19,527 bases of DNA, taken from an uncultured bacterium. GTDB taxonomy: Bacteria > Bacillota > Clostridia > Oscillospirales > Butyricicoccaceae. The stretch's first letter is position 1. Each line of letters opens with the position of its first letter. The DNA lies in the NCBI GenBank assembly GCA_905215125.1, contig CAJMOV010000006.1, forward strand, positions 1 through 19,527, in the 5' to 3' direction. The position numbers and the translations under genes are program-made. Of this stretch, positions 1 through 8,918 are shown piece after piece. The notes under the pieces are model-generated. The model saw nothing but the letters and a program-made list of their open reading frames with translations. It was not told where the DNA came from and searched no databases.

Positions 1-1
1 C

Positions 2-388
2 ATCGAGCAGAAGCCGGAAAAATATCACGACCCTATCGCCCAGGGCGGCAGCAACGTCTCCGGGGGACAAAAGCAGCGGCTGTCCATCGCCCGCGCCATC
101 GCCAAGGATCCCGCCATCTATCTGTTTGACGACAGCTTTTCTGCACTGGATTATAAGACCGACACCGCCCTGCGCCGCGCGCTCAATGAAAATATCCAGA
201 GCGCCACCGTTATCATCGTCGCACAGCGTATCAGCACGATCCTTCATGCCCAGCAAATCATCGTGCTGGACGACGGCGAAATCGCAGGAATCGGCACCCA
301 TGATGAGCTGATGCGCACCTGTGCGACCTATCAGGAAATCGCAAAATCCCAGCTTTCAGAATCCGAGTTAGGAGGGATGCAGGAATGA
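2..388 (+). CDS. ABC exporter half, degenerate ATPase subunit (5' truncated)
   Basis: This is the C-terminal part of an ABC transporter nucleotide-binding domain; the start lies outside the window. The visible frame begins at base 2 and gives 128 residues. The ABC signature is canonical (NVSGGQKQR). The Walker B region reads YLFDDSFSALD, so the usual catalytic Glu is Asp, and the switch-loop His is replaced by Gln (IIVAQRIST). In heterodimeric exporters of the TM287/288, BmrCD and LmrCD type, this combination marks the subunit that builds the non-hydrolysing site. The stop TGA overlaps the ATG of the next half transporter (ATGA), indicating translational coupling. The protein probably partners the downstream subunit in the inner membrane to export drugs or lipids; the substrate cannot be read from the sequence. 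Family assignment is confident. Confidence 0.93.
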   Translation: MEQKPEKYHDPIAQGGSNVSGGQKQRLSIARAIAKDPAIYLFDDSFSALDYKTDTALRRALNENIQSATVIIVAQRISTILHAQQIIVLDDGEIAGIGTHDELMRTCATYQEIAKSQLSESELGGMQE

Positions 389-2238
389 GCCATCACGACA
401 GCCATAACCGCCGCCCCCGCGGACCGATGGGTGGCCCGATGCGCGGCATTGTCCCTGGCGAAAAGGCCAAGGACTTTAAAGGCACCATCAAAAAGCTGCT
501 GTCTCACATCGGCCGCTTCAAAGTGGTGCTGGTGCTTGTCGCCATCTTCGCCATCGCGGGTACGGTGTTCAACATCATTGGGCCCAAGATTCTCGGCCGC
601 GCTACAACGGAGCTTTTCACCGGCCTTGTCGCCAAGGTCTCGGGCACAGGCAGCATCAATTTTGAAAAAATCGCCTTTATTCTCCTTTCTCTTCTGGGGC
701 TGTACCTCTTCAGCTCGGTCTTTTCCTTCTTCCAGCACTGGCTGATGAGCGGGGTGACACAGAAGGTCTGCTACGGCCTGCGGCGCGACATTTCTGAAAA
801 AATAAACCGCATGCCCATGAAATATTTTGAATCGCGGACCGTCGGCGAGGTACTTTCCCGCATTACAAACGATGTCGATACATTGGGGCAGAGCCTGAAT
901 CAGAGCGTCACGCAGCTCATCACTGCGGCGGCCACGCTGATCGGCGTGCTCGTCATGATGCTGAGCATCAGCCCGCTCATGACGCTGATCGCCATCGTCA
1001 TCCTGCCCATTTCCGCAGGGCTCATCTCTCTAGTAGTCAGGCACTCGCAGAAATTCTTCATCGCGCAGCAAACCTATCTGGGCAACCTGAACGGCCAGGT
1101 TGAGGAAACGTACAGCGGCCACAACGTCGTCAAGGCCTTCAACCGCGAGCAGGCTGTGCTGGACGAGTTCACCCAGACCAACCGCGCCCTGTACGATTCG
1201 GCGTGGAAATCGCAGTTTTTGTCCGGTCTGATGCAACCCATCATGATTTTAATCAGCAACCTGGGATATGTGGCCGTTGCTGTCGTCGGCAGCCTTCTGG
1301 CTGTGCGCGGCGCCATTACGGTCGGCGATATCCAAGCCTTTATCCAGTATGTCCGCAACTTTACCCAGCCCATCCAGCAGGTGGCGCAGATCTCCAACAT
1401 GCTGCAGTCCATGGCAGCCGCTGCCGAACGCGTTTTTGAGTTTTTAAACGAAGAGGAGGAGAGCTCCGCAGGCGAGAAGCCCTTCCCGCTTGAAACTATC
1501 CGCGGCGAAGTGGAATTTCAGCATGTCCGCTTCGGCTACACGCCGGAAAAAACCATCATCCGCGACTTTTCCGCCAAGGTCGAGCCAGGTCAGATGGTGG
1601 CCATTGTCGGCCCAACAGGCGCGGGCAAGACCACCATGGTCAAGCTGCTCATGCGCTTTTACGACATCAATAACGGCTCCATCCTGGTCGACGGCCACAA
1701 CGTCAAGGAATATGAGCGCAGCGACCTGCGCCGGGCCTTCGGTATGGTTTTGCAGGACACCTGGCTGTTCAAGGGCACCATTATGGAGAATATCCGTTAC
1801 GGCAGGCTGGACGCCACCGACGACGAGGTCATCGCCGCGGCAAAGGCGGCCCACGTCCATCACTTTATCCAGACGCTGCCCGGCGGATACCAGATGGAAC
1901 TCAATGAGGATGCGACCAATATCTCACAGGGCCAGAAGCAGCTTTTGACCATTGCCCGCGCTATCCTTGCCGACAACAGGATCATGATTCTGGACGAGGC
2001 GACGTCCTCGGTTGACACCCGTACCGAGCAGCGTATTCAGCAGGCCATGCGCAACCTGATGGCCGGGCGTACCAGCTTTGTCATCGCCCACCGTCTTTCG
2101 ACCATCCGCGACGCCGACCTTATTCTGGTCATGCGCGACGGCGACATCGTCGAGCAGGGGAACCATGAAGAGCTGCTGGCCAAAGGCGGCTTCTATGCCG
2201 AGCTTTACAATTCCCAATTTGAAGACGGCGCAGCCTAA
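385..2238 (+). CDS. Heterodimeric ABC exporter, catalytic subunit
   Basis: A 617-aa half-transporter with an N-terminal six-helix exporter membrane domain (about residues 45-345) and a C-terminal ATPase domain (about 375-610). The N-terminus has the Gly/Pro/Arg/His-rich tail common in LmrD/YheH-type subunits. Motifs: Walker A GPTGAGKTT at 409-417, Walker B ILDEATSSVD with catalytic Glu538, and switch His569 (IAHRLST). The signature is altered to NISQGQKQ (512-519), with Gln where the first Gly of LSGGQ belongs. That degeneracy complements the Asp and Gln substitutions in the upstream subunit, so one composite site should hydrolyse ATP and the other should not. It starts inside the stop codon of its partner and ends just before a strong hairpin terminator. 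Export of drugs or other amphiphiles is inferred from the family. Confidence 0.95.
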   Translation: MSHHDSHNRRPRGPMGGPMRGIVPGEKAKDFKGTIKKLLSHIGRFKVVLVLVAIFAIAGTVFNIIGPKILGRATTELFTGLVAKVSGTGSINFEKIAFILLSLLGLYLFSSVFSFFQHWLMSGVTQKVCYGLRRDISEKINRMPMKYFESRTVGEVLSRITNDVDTLGQSLNQSVTQLITAAATLIGVLVMMLSISPLMTLIAIVILPISAGLISLVVRHSQKFFIAQQTYLGNLNGQVEETYSGHNVVKAFNREQAVLDEFTQTNRALYDSAWKSQFLSGLMQPIMILISNLGYVAVAVVGSLLAVRGAITVGDIQAFIQYVRNFTQPIQQVAQISNMLQSMAAAAERVFEFLNEEEESSAGEKPFPLETIRGEVEFQHVRFGYTPEKTIIRDFSAKVEPGQMVAIVGPTGAGKTTMVKLLMRFYDINNGSILVDGHNVKEYERSDLRRAFGMVLQDTWLFKGTIMENIRYGRLDATDDEVIAAAKAAHVHHFIQTLPGGYQMELNEDATNISQGQKQLLTIARAILADNRIMILDEATSSVDTRTEQRIQQAMRNLMAGRTSFVIAHRLSTIRDADLILVMRDGDIVEQGNHEELLAKGGFYAELYNSQFEDGAA

Positions 2239-2252
2239 AGTCCCGACCATGC

Positions 2253-2284
2253 AAAAGCCCTCTGCCGCGGCAGAGGGCTTTTTT
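2253..2284. terminator. Bidirectional terminator between exporter and kdpE
   Basis: A perfect 10-bp GC-rich stem (2257-2266 with 2269-2278, 2-nt loop) is flanked by A4 on the left and T6 on the right. It therefore works as an intrinsic terminator on both strands and serves the convergent exporter and kdpDE transcripts. A closely related stem sequence recurs at 9837-9863. Confidence 0.9.
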
Positions 2285-2287
2285 GCT

Positions 2288-3001
2288 TTATTGTCCGCTT
2301 TCCTGTACGCGCAGCATACGGTATCCGACGCCGATGTGGGTCTGGATATACTGCGGCTCCGAGGGCACGGGCTCGATTTTTTTTCGCAGCGTCGCCATAA
2401 ACACACGCAGCGACGGCGTTTCTGACGGAAAGGCGTTACCCCAGATTTCCTTGAGGATATAATTATGTGTCAGTACCTTGCCGGTATTTTTAGACAGCAG
2501 GCAGAGCAGGCGGTATTCAATAGGGGTCAGGTGAACCTCCTTTTCCCCGATAAAGACGCAGCCGGCAGCGTAATCTATGGTCAGATCGCCGTTATGGTAA
2601 ACGCTGGCCTGTTCACTGACCTTGCTGCTGTCAAACCGCACGCGGCGCAAAGCCACGCGCAGCCGCGCGAGCAACTCGTCTACGCTGAAGGGCTTTGTCA
2701 GGTAGTCGTCGGCGCCGGCGTCCAGCGCTTCGACCTTATCGCGGTCCTCACTTCGCGCGCTGACGACAATGATGGGCGTATTGCTCCATGTGCGGATCTT
2801 TCGGATGATGTTGACCCCATCCATATCGGGCAGCCCGAGATCCAGGATGATGACGTCGGGTCGATACGAGGCGGCGTCCAATATGGCGGAGGCGCCTGTC
2901 CTGACGCTGTGGAACTGATAGGACTGCGTCTCCAGCGTTGTGGCGATGAGATTGCTGACGGCAGCGTCATCCTCAACGACAAGGATTTGCGGTTTATTCA
3001 T
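2288..3001 (-). CDS. kdpE: KdpE-type response regulator
   Basis: A 237-aa OmpR/PhoB-class response regulator. The receiver domain (about 1-120) has the acidic pair at D11/D12 (VVEDD), the phospho-acceptor Asp54 (IILDLGLPDMDG), Ser81 and Lys103 (LTKPF). The C-terminal winged-helix DNA-binding domain (about 135-232) follows. It overlaps the 3' end of the KdpD-type kinase gene by 8 bp, so the two are co-transcribed and probably translationally coupled. In the usual system KdpE activates kdpFABC in response to K+ limitation. Here no Kdp ATPase is visible and the nearest potassium genes are the divergent ktrB-ktrA, which are the obvious candidate targets. Family is clear; the target is inference. 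Confidence 0.95.
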   Translation of the reverse strand: MNKPQILVVEDDAAVSNLIATTLETQSYQFHSVRTGASAILDAASYRPDVIILDLGLPDMDGVNIIRKIRTWSNTPIIVVSARSEDRDKVEALDAGADDYLTKPFSVDELLARLRVALRRVRFDSSKVSEQASVYHNGDLTIDYAAGCVFIGEKEVHLTPIEYRLLCLLSKNTGKVLTHNYILKEIWGNAFPSETPSLRVFMATLRKKIEPVPSEPQYIQTHIGVGYRMLRVQESGQ

Positions 3002-5690
3002 CGGTTTTGACCTCCATTGCTTTCAGAGTAAAACGGAATACCGTGCCCTGGGGCATGTTGTCGCGCACGCTGATAGTCCCCCCGTGGGCCATTACGATGG
3101 ATTTGCACAGCGACAGGCCCAGGCCCATGCCCCGCCGCCCGTCGCCCCGCGTGTTTCCCGCTGTGTAGAACATTTCAAACAGCTTGGCTTTGCTATCGTC
3201 GGGGATACCGGGGCCGTCGTCGGCAATTTCAACGGCGACGTCTTCGCCGTCCCGCCGGGCGGACAGGGTGATGTGGGATCCGGGCGGGGTGTACTTGACG
3301 GCATTGTTGACAATGTTGATGATGACCTGTACAATGAGTCGCGCGTCCATCTTGGCCATCAGCATGTCGTCGTTTAGCTGCGAGGTGATGACATGCTCGC
3401 CAGCGCGGCGATCCAAGTGAGACAACGCTTCACGGAAAACTTCGTCAAGCAGTTCTGGTTCCAGCTGGATGTCCATGCTGCCGTTTTCAATACGGGTGAC
3501 GGAAAGCAGATTTTCTACCAGGTTGACCAACCACATGGCGTCGTCGTAAATATCAGTGTACAGGCTGTGCTTTTTTTCCTCATCCAAAACGGCGGAATTG
3601 CCCAGCAAAATACCCGCGTTCCCCGAAATACTGGTCAGGGGCGTGCGCAGGTCGTGCGATATGGCGCGAAGCAGATTTGCGCGCAGCTCCTCCTGGCGGG
3701 CGCGCAGCTCAATGCGCTGCTTTTCCGCATCCAACCCGGCCTTTTCCAGCGCAAGGCCACATTCGCCCAGCAGGGAGACAAGGAGGTTCTTTTCATACGC
3801 TTCCATCGTCCCGCGGCCGTCCATCCCAACGCCAATGACAGCCTGTACCCCCGCCTGTCCGCGCACTGCCATGTAGAGGCATTTGGCGCTGGGCAGGGTG
3901 TTGGTCCCCGCGCCGGCGTGCTTGTTGTTGACAAACACCCACTGCGCGACAGCCGCTTCGTCGGCAGTCGTATACTTCGACATATCCTGTCCCGGTCGGA
4001 CAGGAAAGAGCAAAGGGGCGGACAGTCCCTTTCCTTCCGGCATATAAAAGATGACCGGGCACTCCAGCAGCTTAACGATCTGCACAGCCGAAACCTGGAC
4101 GATTTCCGCCTTCTCATCAGCCTGCTGCAATTTCTGGCTGGTCTGGAGAAGCACTTCCGTCCTGTACGCCTTCTGCGCCGACAGCCGCGCCTGTTTCTTC
4201 ACCTTGGTGGTCAGAGAGCTTGTAATAAGGCTGGCTGCTAGCATGATAAAAAAGGTGACGGGATAACCGACGTCGCGCGCTGACAGCGTGAACCGCGGCT
4301 CGGTAAAGAAAAAATTAAAGACAATGACGCTGAGAACAGATACCAGCGCGCTGGCCACCCATCCTTCCGTCCAGATGGAGGTGATGAGCACCCCCAGAAT
4401 GTATATGGTGATGATGTTGGCCTCGCCAAAGCCCAGCTCAAAAAAGGCAAAGCTGATGAGGGTGGCGGCTGCCAGCACAGCCAACGACTTGAGTCCGTCA
4501 GAGGGCGAAATGCGCAGCCCGGCCCTCGCCTTGCCGCGGGGCGGCGTATACGGCGGCCGGCTGTCGGGAATGACATAAACGTCCAGGCTGGGGGCCAGCC
4601 GTGTCAGCCGGTCGATGAGCGAACGCTGCGGGATAAACGGATAACGGCGGTTGTTGCTGCGCCCGATGACAATTTTGGATACGCCGCTGACCTTGGCATA
4701 TTCTGCAATCTGCGCGACGATATCATCACCATAGGCGGTGGCGATGCGCGCGCCGAGATCCTCCGCCAGCTTGATGTTCCTGCGCAGCCGCCGGCGATCC
4801 TCCTCCCGCATCTCGCGCGCGTCCGGGTGTTCGACATACAGGGCGGTAAAGCTGCTGTGAAAAGCCTCTGCCATGCGCGCCGCGGCGCGGATGACCTTTG
4901 CGTTTGACGGCGAGGCTGAAAGGCAGGTAAGGATGTGCTCGCCCGCCCTCTTAGGCGCCACTTCCCCCTGCTGTTCGGCCGCGGTGCGGCTCAGCCGATC
5001 CGCCGTGCGGCGCAGGGCGATTTCACGCAGCGCCGCAAGATTTTTAGGGACGAAAAAGCTGGTTAGGGCCTTCTGCGCCTGCGCCGCACGGTAAACCTTG
5101 CCCTGCCGCAGGCGCGCAATAAGATCCCCAGGTTCAATGTCGACCAGCTCAATCTGCGCTGATGAATCAAAGATACTGTCGGGCACGCGCTCGGAAACGA
5201 CAACCCCCGTGATGGAGGATACGACGTCATTCAGGCTTTCCAGGTGCTGAACATTGACGGTGGTATAAACATCAATGCCGGCGCGCAGCAGCTCCTCCAC
5301 ATCCTGATACCGCTTGCGGTGGCGGCTGCCCTCGACATTGGTGTGGGCCAGCTCGTCAACCAGGATAAGCTGAGGATGGCGGGCGAGCGCGGCGTCAAGA
5401 TCAAATTCTTTTAATAAAATACCCTTATATTCAATTTGCCTGGGGGGTAAAACCTCCAGCCCCTCCAGCCTGGCCATGGTTTCCGGGCGGGTATGCGGCT
5501 CAATATAGCCCGCGACGACGTCAACCCCGTCTTTTTTGGCTTCATGCGCCGCCTCCAGCATGGCGTAGGTCTTGCCGACGCCTGCGGCATAGCCGAAAAA
5601 GATTTTCAGCCGCCCCTTGCCGTTCTGCTCCTCATTTTCACGGATCTCGTTGAGCAGCGCGTCCGGACTGGGCCTTTCGTCCATCTGCAT
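2994..5690 (-). CDS. kdpD: KdpD-type osmosensitive K+ sensor histidine kinase
   Basis: An 898-aa sensor kinase, close to the usual full KdpD length. Domains in order: N-terminal KdpD ATP-binding domain with Walker A GYAAGVGKT at 33-41 and Walker B LILVDELAH at 108-116; a USP-like domain (about 250-375); a four-helix DUF4118 membrane block (about 400-492); a GAF-like region (about 520-650); HisKA with phospho-acceptor His679 (ISHDLRTPLTS); and HATPase_c with NNAVKYTPPG, DDGPGIP and GMGLGLSL. It senses K+ status and phosphorylates the overlapping kdpE product. The first ATG lies only about 3 nt after the purine-rich ribosome binding site; an ATG at 5684 has better spacing and may be the true start. 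The gene is divergent from ktrB. Confidence 0.96.
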   Translation of the reverse strand: MQMDERPSPDALLNEIRENEEQNGKGRLKIFFGYAAGVGKTYAMLEAAHEAKKDGVDVVAGYIEPHTRPETMARLEGLEVLPPRQIEYKGILLKEFDLDAALARHPQLILVDELAHTNVEGSRHRKRYQDVEELLRAGIDVYTTVNVQHLESLNDVVSSITGVVVSERVPDSIFDSSAQIELVDIEPGDLIARLRQGKVYRAAQAQKALTSFFVPKNLAALREIALRRTADRLSRTAAEQQGEVAPKRAGEHILTCLSASPSNAKVIRAAARMAEAFHSSFTALYVEHPDAREMREEDRRRLRRNIKLAEDLGARIATAYGDDIVAQIAEYAKVSGVSKIVIGRSNNRRYPFIPQRSLIDRLTRLAPSLDVYVIPDSRPPYTPPRGKARAGLRISPSDGLKSLAVLAAATLISFAFFELGFGEANIITIYILGVLITSIWTEGWVASALVSVLSVIVFNFFFTEPRFTLSARDVGYPVTFFIMLAASLITSSLTTKVKKQARLSAQKAYRTEVLLQTSQKLQQADEKAEIVQVSAVQIVKLLECPVIFYMPEGKGLSAPLLFPVRPGQDMSKYTTADEAAVAQWVFVNNKHAGAGTNTLPSAKCLYMAVRGQAGVQAVIGVGMDGRGTMEAYEKNLLVSLLGECGLALEKAGLDAEKQRIELRARQEELRANLLRAISHDLRTPLTSISGNAGILLGNSAVLDEEKKHSLYTDIYDDAMWLVNLVENLLSVTRIENGSMDIQLEPELLDEVFREALSHLDRRAGEHVITSQLNDDMLMAKMDARLIVQVIINIVNNAVKYTPPGSHITLSARRDGEDVAVEIADDGPGIPDDSKAKLFEMFYTAGNTRGDGRRGMGLGLSLCKSIVMAHGGTISVRDNMPQGTVFRFTLKAMEVKTDE

Positions 5691-5719
5691 CCTCTCCCCT
5701 TTTTGCCGATATTAATGCT

Positions 5720-5728
5720 ATTATAACA
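5720..5728 (-). promoter_or_regulatory. Candidate kdpDE promoter (extended -10)
   Basis: On the minus strand TGTTATAAT is a perfect -10 with an extended TGn motif, about 30 bp upstream of kdpD. No good -35 is present at 17 bp, which fits an extended -10 promoter or one that needs an activator such as KdpE. Confidence 0.6.
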
Positions 5729-5766
5729 CGGATGCAACCCCAAAGGGTTATCAGATCGTTTGAATT

Positions 5767-5796
5767 TTTACACCAGCATAAAGATTCTGTTAAAAT
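5767..5796 (+). promoter_or_regulatory. Candidate ktrBA promoter
   Basis: TTTACA (5767-5772) and TAAAAT (5791-5796) are separated by 18 bp, with a TG one base before the -10. This would give a leader of about 130 nt before ktrB. A second extended -10 candidate, TGTTATGAT, ends at 5867. I see no riboswitch that I can name in the leader. Confidence 0.55.
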
Positions 5797-5935
5797 TAAC
5801 CCCTTTTCTTAATGCAGCCTTTATACGCAGCACTTTTTCTTAACGACCTCTTTATTTTTGTTATGATATGCTGTACCTGTATCATTATCTCCATATTTAT
5901 TCGGCCTTAACACGCCGCTCTGCGAGGAATCAAAC

Positions 5936-7282
5936 ATGTCACCGTGGAACAGCAACCGCGTTTCCCCCGCGCAAATCATCATCATCGGCTTTATCCTGCT
6001 TATCCTGGCCGGCACGCTGCTGCTTATGCTGCCCCTGTCTTCACGCAGCGGCCAGATCACCCCTTTCGGCGACGCGCTTTTTACCGCGACCTCCGCCACA
6101 TGTGTGACGGGCCTGGTCATCAACGACACTTATACATACTGGTCGCCGTTTGGGCAGCTGGTCATTCTTCTGCTCATTCAGGCAGGAGGCATGGGGGTTG
6201 TCACTCTGACCGTCGCCGTTTCCATCATCATGGGAAAGCGCATTGGGCTGAAGCAGCGCTTTGTCATGCAGGAAGCCATTTCGGCCCCGCATATGGGCGG
6301 CATCGTGCGTATGACGGGTTTTATCATACGCGTCACCCTGATAACAGAAGGCGTCGGCGCGCTGCTTCTTGCCTTGCGCTTCTGTCCGCAGCTGGGCCTG
6401 TGGCGCGGCCTGTGGTATGCTGTTTTTCACTCGGTATCGGCTTTCTGTAACGCCGGTTTTGACCTGATGGGCCGCGACGCCCCCTTTTCCTCCCTGACCG
6501 CTTTCAGCAGCGATCCCGTCGTCCTCCTGACCGTCGCCGCTCTCATCGTGATGGGCGGCATCGGTTTTTTTGCCTGGGACGACGTCAAGCAGCACCGGCT
6601 GCATTTGCGCGCCTATCGGCTTCAGACCAAGCTGGTGCTGACGGTAACGGCCGCCTTGCTCATCCTGCCCGCCCTTTATTTTTTCTTCTATGAATTCAAC
6701 CTGCCGCAATGGCAGGGGATGCCGCTCGACGAGCGGGTTCTCAGCTCTGTTTTCCAGTCGGTTACACCCCGAACCGCCGGCTTTAACTCCGTTGATCTGA
6801 CTCTTCTCAGCGCGCCGGCAATCCTGCTAACCATCGCGCTCATGCTTGTTGGCGGTTCGTCCGGTTCAACAGCCGGCGGCTTTAAGACGACGTCGCTCGC
6901 CATGCTTTTTCTCTCCATCCGCGCAGTATTGCGCAGGAAGGACAGCATACAAATTTTTCAGCGGCGCATCCCGCCGGACGTGCTGCGCAGCACAGTCGCC
7001 ATCGTCATGCTTTATCTTCTGCTCTTTCTGTCGGGCAGCTTCCTGCTCTGCTGCTTTGAGGGCGTCTCCATGTCGGCGGCGATGTTTGAATGTGCCTCGG
7101 CCGTCGGTACGGTCGGTCTCTCCCTCGGTATCACGCCCGAGCTGGGCGTGGCTTCGCGCCTTATCCTCATCGCTCTGATGATTTTCGGTCGGGTCGGCGG
7201 GCTGACTATGCTTTACGCCATCTCCGGCGGCCACGCCCCCGCGCCGTCCCAGCTGCCGCAGGAAAAAATAGCCGTAGGCTAA
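5936..7282 (+). CDS. ktrB: TrkH/KtrB-family potassium uptake channel subunit
   Basis: A 448-aa membrane protein with the four-fold M1-P-M2 architecture of the TrkH/KtrB superfamily. All four selectivity-filter Gly segments are visible: CVTGL (56-60), CNAGF (171-175), RTAGF (279-283) and TVGLS (392-396). The third-repeat gating-loop segment GGSSGSTAGGFKTTS (about 307-321) is present. The length fits KtrB rather than the longer proteobacterial TrkH. A GAGGA ribosome binding site lies 7 nt upstream of the ATG. It forms the K+ (probably Na+-coupled) translocating pore and is followed after 39 bp by the cytosolic RCK gating subunit. It is divergent from the KdpDE genes, suggesting control by K+ status. 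Confidence 0.95.
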   Translation: MSPWNSNRVSPAQIIIIGFILLILAGTLLLMLPLSSRSGQITPFGDALFTATSATCVTGLVINDTYTYWSPFGQLVILLLIQAGGMGVVTLTVAVSIIMGKRIGLKQRFVMQEAISAPHMGGIVRMTGFIIRVTLITEGVGALLLALRFCPQLGLWRGLWYAVFHSVSAFCNAGFDLMGRDAPFSSLTAFSSDPVVLLTVAALIVMGGIGFFAWDDVKQHRLHLRAYRLQTKLVLTVTAALLILPALYFFFYEFNLPQWQGMPLDERVLSSVFQSVTPRTAGFNSVDLTLLSAPAILLTIALMLVGGSSGSTAGGFKTTSLAMLFLSIRAVLRRKDSIQIFQRRIPPDVLRSTVAIVMLYLLLFLSGSFLLCCFEGVSMSAAMFECASAVGTVGLSLGITPELGVASRLILIALMIFGRVGGLTMLYAISGGHAPAPSQLPQEKIAVG

Positions 7283-7321
7283 GGGATGCCCAACACACGC
7301 CAATATCTAGGAGGTTGTTTT

Positions 7322-7969
7322 ATGAAATCGGTTTTACTCATCGGACTGGGCCGCTTCGGGCGGCATATGGCGCAGAAGCTGCACCAGCAGAAGCATGAGG
7401 TCCTGGCCGTTGACATCAATGAGGAACGGGTCGACGCCATACTCCCTTATGTGACCAGCGCCCAGATTGGCGACGGCACCAACGAGCAATTTGTCGCCTC
7501 CCTGGGGGTGCGTAACTTTGATTTGTGCGTCGTCGCTATCGGCGATAACTTCCAAAGCTCGCTGGAGACGACGGCCATGCTCAAGGACTGCGGCGCCCGC
7601 TTTGTCGTCGCCCGAGCCAACCGGGACGTCCACGCCAAATTCCTTCTGCGCAACGGCGCCGACAGCGTCGTCTACCCTGAAAAGGAAATGGCGGTGCGCA
7701 CCGCTGTAAAATACGGCTCCAACAACGTATTTGATTATATCGAACTGACCGATACCCATTCCATTTACGAAACCCCGGTCCCCCCGTCGTGGGAAGGAAA
7801 AAGTATTGTGCAGCTCTCGGTGCGCACGCGGTATCACATCAGTATTCTGGCCGTCAAGCGCCGCGGTCAGCTGGATCCTTTGCCCAAGCCCGACCATGTG
7901 TTTCACAGCGGCGAAAGCATGCTTATCCTGGGCGAAAATCGGGATATCGAACGCTTCCTTCAGCGCTGA
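7322..7969 (+). CDS. ktrA: KtrA-type RCK gating subunit of K+ uptake
   Basis: A 215-aa cytosolic protein with one RCK_N Rossmann domain (GLGRFG at 8-13, acidic ribose-binding Asp31 in AVDIN) and one RCK_C domain (about 135-215). A single RCK unit matches KtrA rather than the duplicated TrkA. Family members bind ATP/ADP or NAD(H), and c-di-AMP in many Firmicutes, to open or close the KtrB pore. The ATG at 7322 is chosen because a perfect AGGAGG lies 7 nt upstream; the in-frame ATG at 7286 has no such site. It forms an operon with ktrB and ends before an imperfect hairpin. Confidence 0.94.
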   Translation: MKSVLLIGLGRFGRHMAQKLHQQKHEVLAVDINEERVDAILPYVTSAQIGDGTNEQFVASLGVRNFDLCVVAIGDNFQSSLETTAMLKDCGARFVVARANRDVHAKFLLRNGADSVVYPEKEMAVRTAVKYGSNNVFDYIELTDTHSIYETPVPPSWEGKSIVQLSVRTRYHISILAVKRRGQLDPLPKPDHVFHSGESMLILGENRDIERFLQR

Positions 7970-7980
7970 CCCAATTTATC

Positions 7981-8010
7981 AGGCCTCCGTCCCAACGGGA
8001 GCAGAGGCCT
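7981..8010. terminator. Imperfect hairpin between ktrA and the orphan gene
   Basis: A 7-bp outer stem (AGGCCTC with GAGGCCT) and a 4-bp inner TCCC/GGGA stem lie between two convergent genes. There is no long T-run on either strand, so this is a weak or factor-assisted terminator candidate. Confidence 0.5.
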
Positions 8011-8013
8011 GCT

Positions 8014-8898
8014 TTACCATTCCAAACGGATGGGAAATAGGATTTTCAGAAACATTTTTTCCGCCGGGCTGCCGTTTTCATAATGAAAACGCCGCCGGGC
8101 GCCTTGCGCGTCCTGGATGTCAAAGGCCCCTGTCTGGTTGACGATTTGAAATCCCAGCGCTTCCAGTACCGACTGCAGCGCCACCTCCCATTCCAGCAGG
8201 TGAACCGCTTCATCCTGCTCGTAAAGCGCATACAGCCATTCAAATTCGCGCGAGCAGACGCCGTCTTCCAAAAATGTGCGCCACAGCGCTGCTTTCTGGC
8301 CAATGGAAAGCCCGTCTAGGCAAGCGGAAGCCTCTGCCTCGCCATCCAGGGGGCAATAACAGAAAAGCGCTCCGGGCATGGGATCGGCCAGCCCCTGCTC
8401 GCAATAAAAGTCCTCATACTGCCGCGGAAGCGCGACGCAGCCGCGCCCTGGACGAATACGGGAAAGCAAGGCGGACAGGGCAGCCGCCTGACGTTCATCC
8501 CCGCATTGTATGCGCACGCACAGATCACTGAGCATTTCAAAGCGCTTGCCGGACACACAGCGCAGCTCGATCAGTACCTTTCCATCCTGCAGCCGGGCTG
8601 AAATTTCACCGGTTTCACCGCTGCACACCGTTCCATAAGCCGCAGCCGGCCAGCTGCCGGAAAGCAAGGCGAGAACCTCGCCGTACTGCCGCGCAAAATC
8701 CCCGCAAGCAAAGCCTACGCCCCTCAGCAGCAGGGTGACAAATCGTGACCCTGAAAACACCGAGGGGCGCAGATCAAAGTCCGCGCACAGGCCTGCGGCC
8801 AGAACCGCCGCAAGCCGTCCCGGCGTTTCGGATGCAATCTGCCCGCTATATGGCAGCTTCATGCTATCCGCCAGTCTTTTTTCGTACAATTTGGTCAT
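8014..8898 (-). CDS. Orphan protein of unknown function, 294 aa
   Basis: I do not recognise this family. The frame encodes 294 residues from the ATG at 8898, chosen because an AGGAGG site lies 8 nt upstream; a longer frame to 8937 lacks one. The protein appears soluble: no signal peptide or clear membrane helix. It contains 12 scattered Cys residues, including CGDERQ, FCYCPLDGE and ACLDGLS, but no recognisable metal motif. The C-terminal half is acidic and rich in aromatic residues (DFYCEQ, EFEWLYALYEQDE). It lies on the same strand as the 72-aa membrane protein gene, 149 bp downstream of it, with a perfect hairpin (8919-8942) just before its ribosome binding site. Intact length and a good ribosome binding site argue for a real gene. 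Confidence 0.75.
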   Translation of the reverse strand: MTKLYEKRLADSMKLPYSGQIASETPGRLAAVLAAGLCADFDLRPSVFSGSRFVTLLLRGVGFACGDFARQYGEVLALLSGSWPAAAYGTVCSGETGEISARLQDGKVLIELRCVSGKRFEMLSDLCVRIQCGDERQAAALSALLSRIRPGRGCVALPRQYEDFYCEQGLADPMPGALFCYCPLDGEAEASACLDGLSIGQKAALWRTFLEDGVCSREFEWLYALYEQDEAVHLLEWEVALQSVLEALGFQIVNQTGAFDIQDAQGARRRFHYENGSPAEKMFLKILFPIRLEW

Positions 8899-8918
8899 AT
8901 CCGTACCCTCCTGCCCAG

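Noticed and set aside
5761..5935. c-di-AMP (ydaO-type) riboswitch before ktrB
   Set aside because: Such riboswitches precede ktrAB in Bacillus, but I cannot see the conserved motifs in this 170-nt AT-rich leader.
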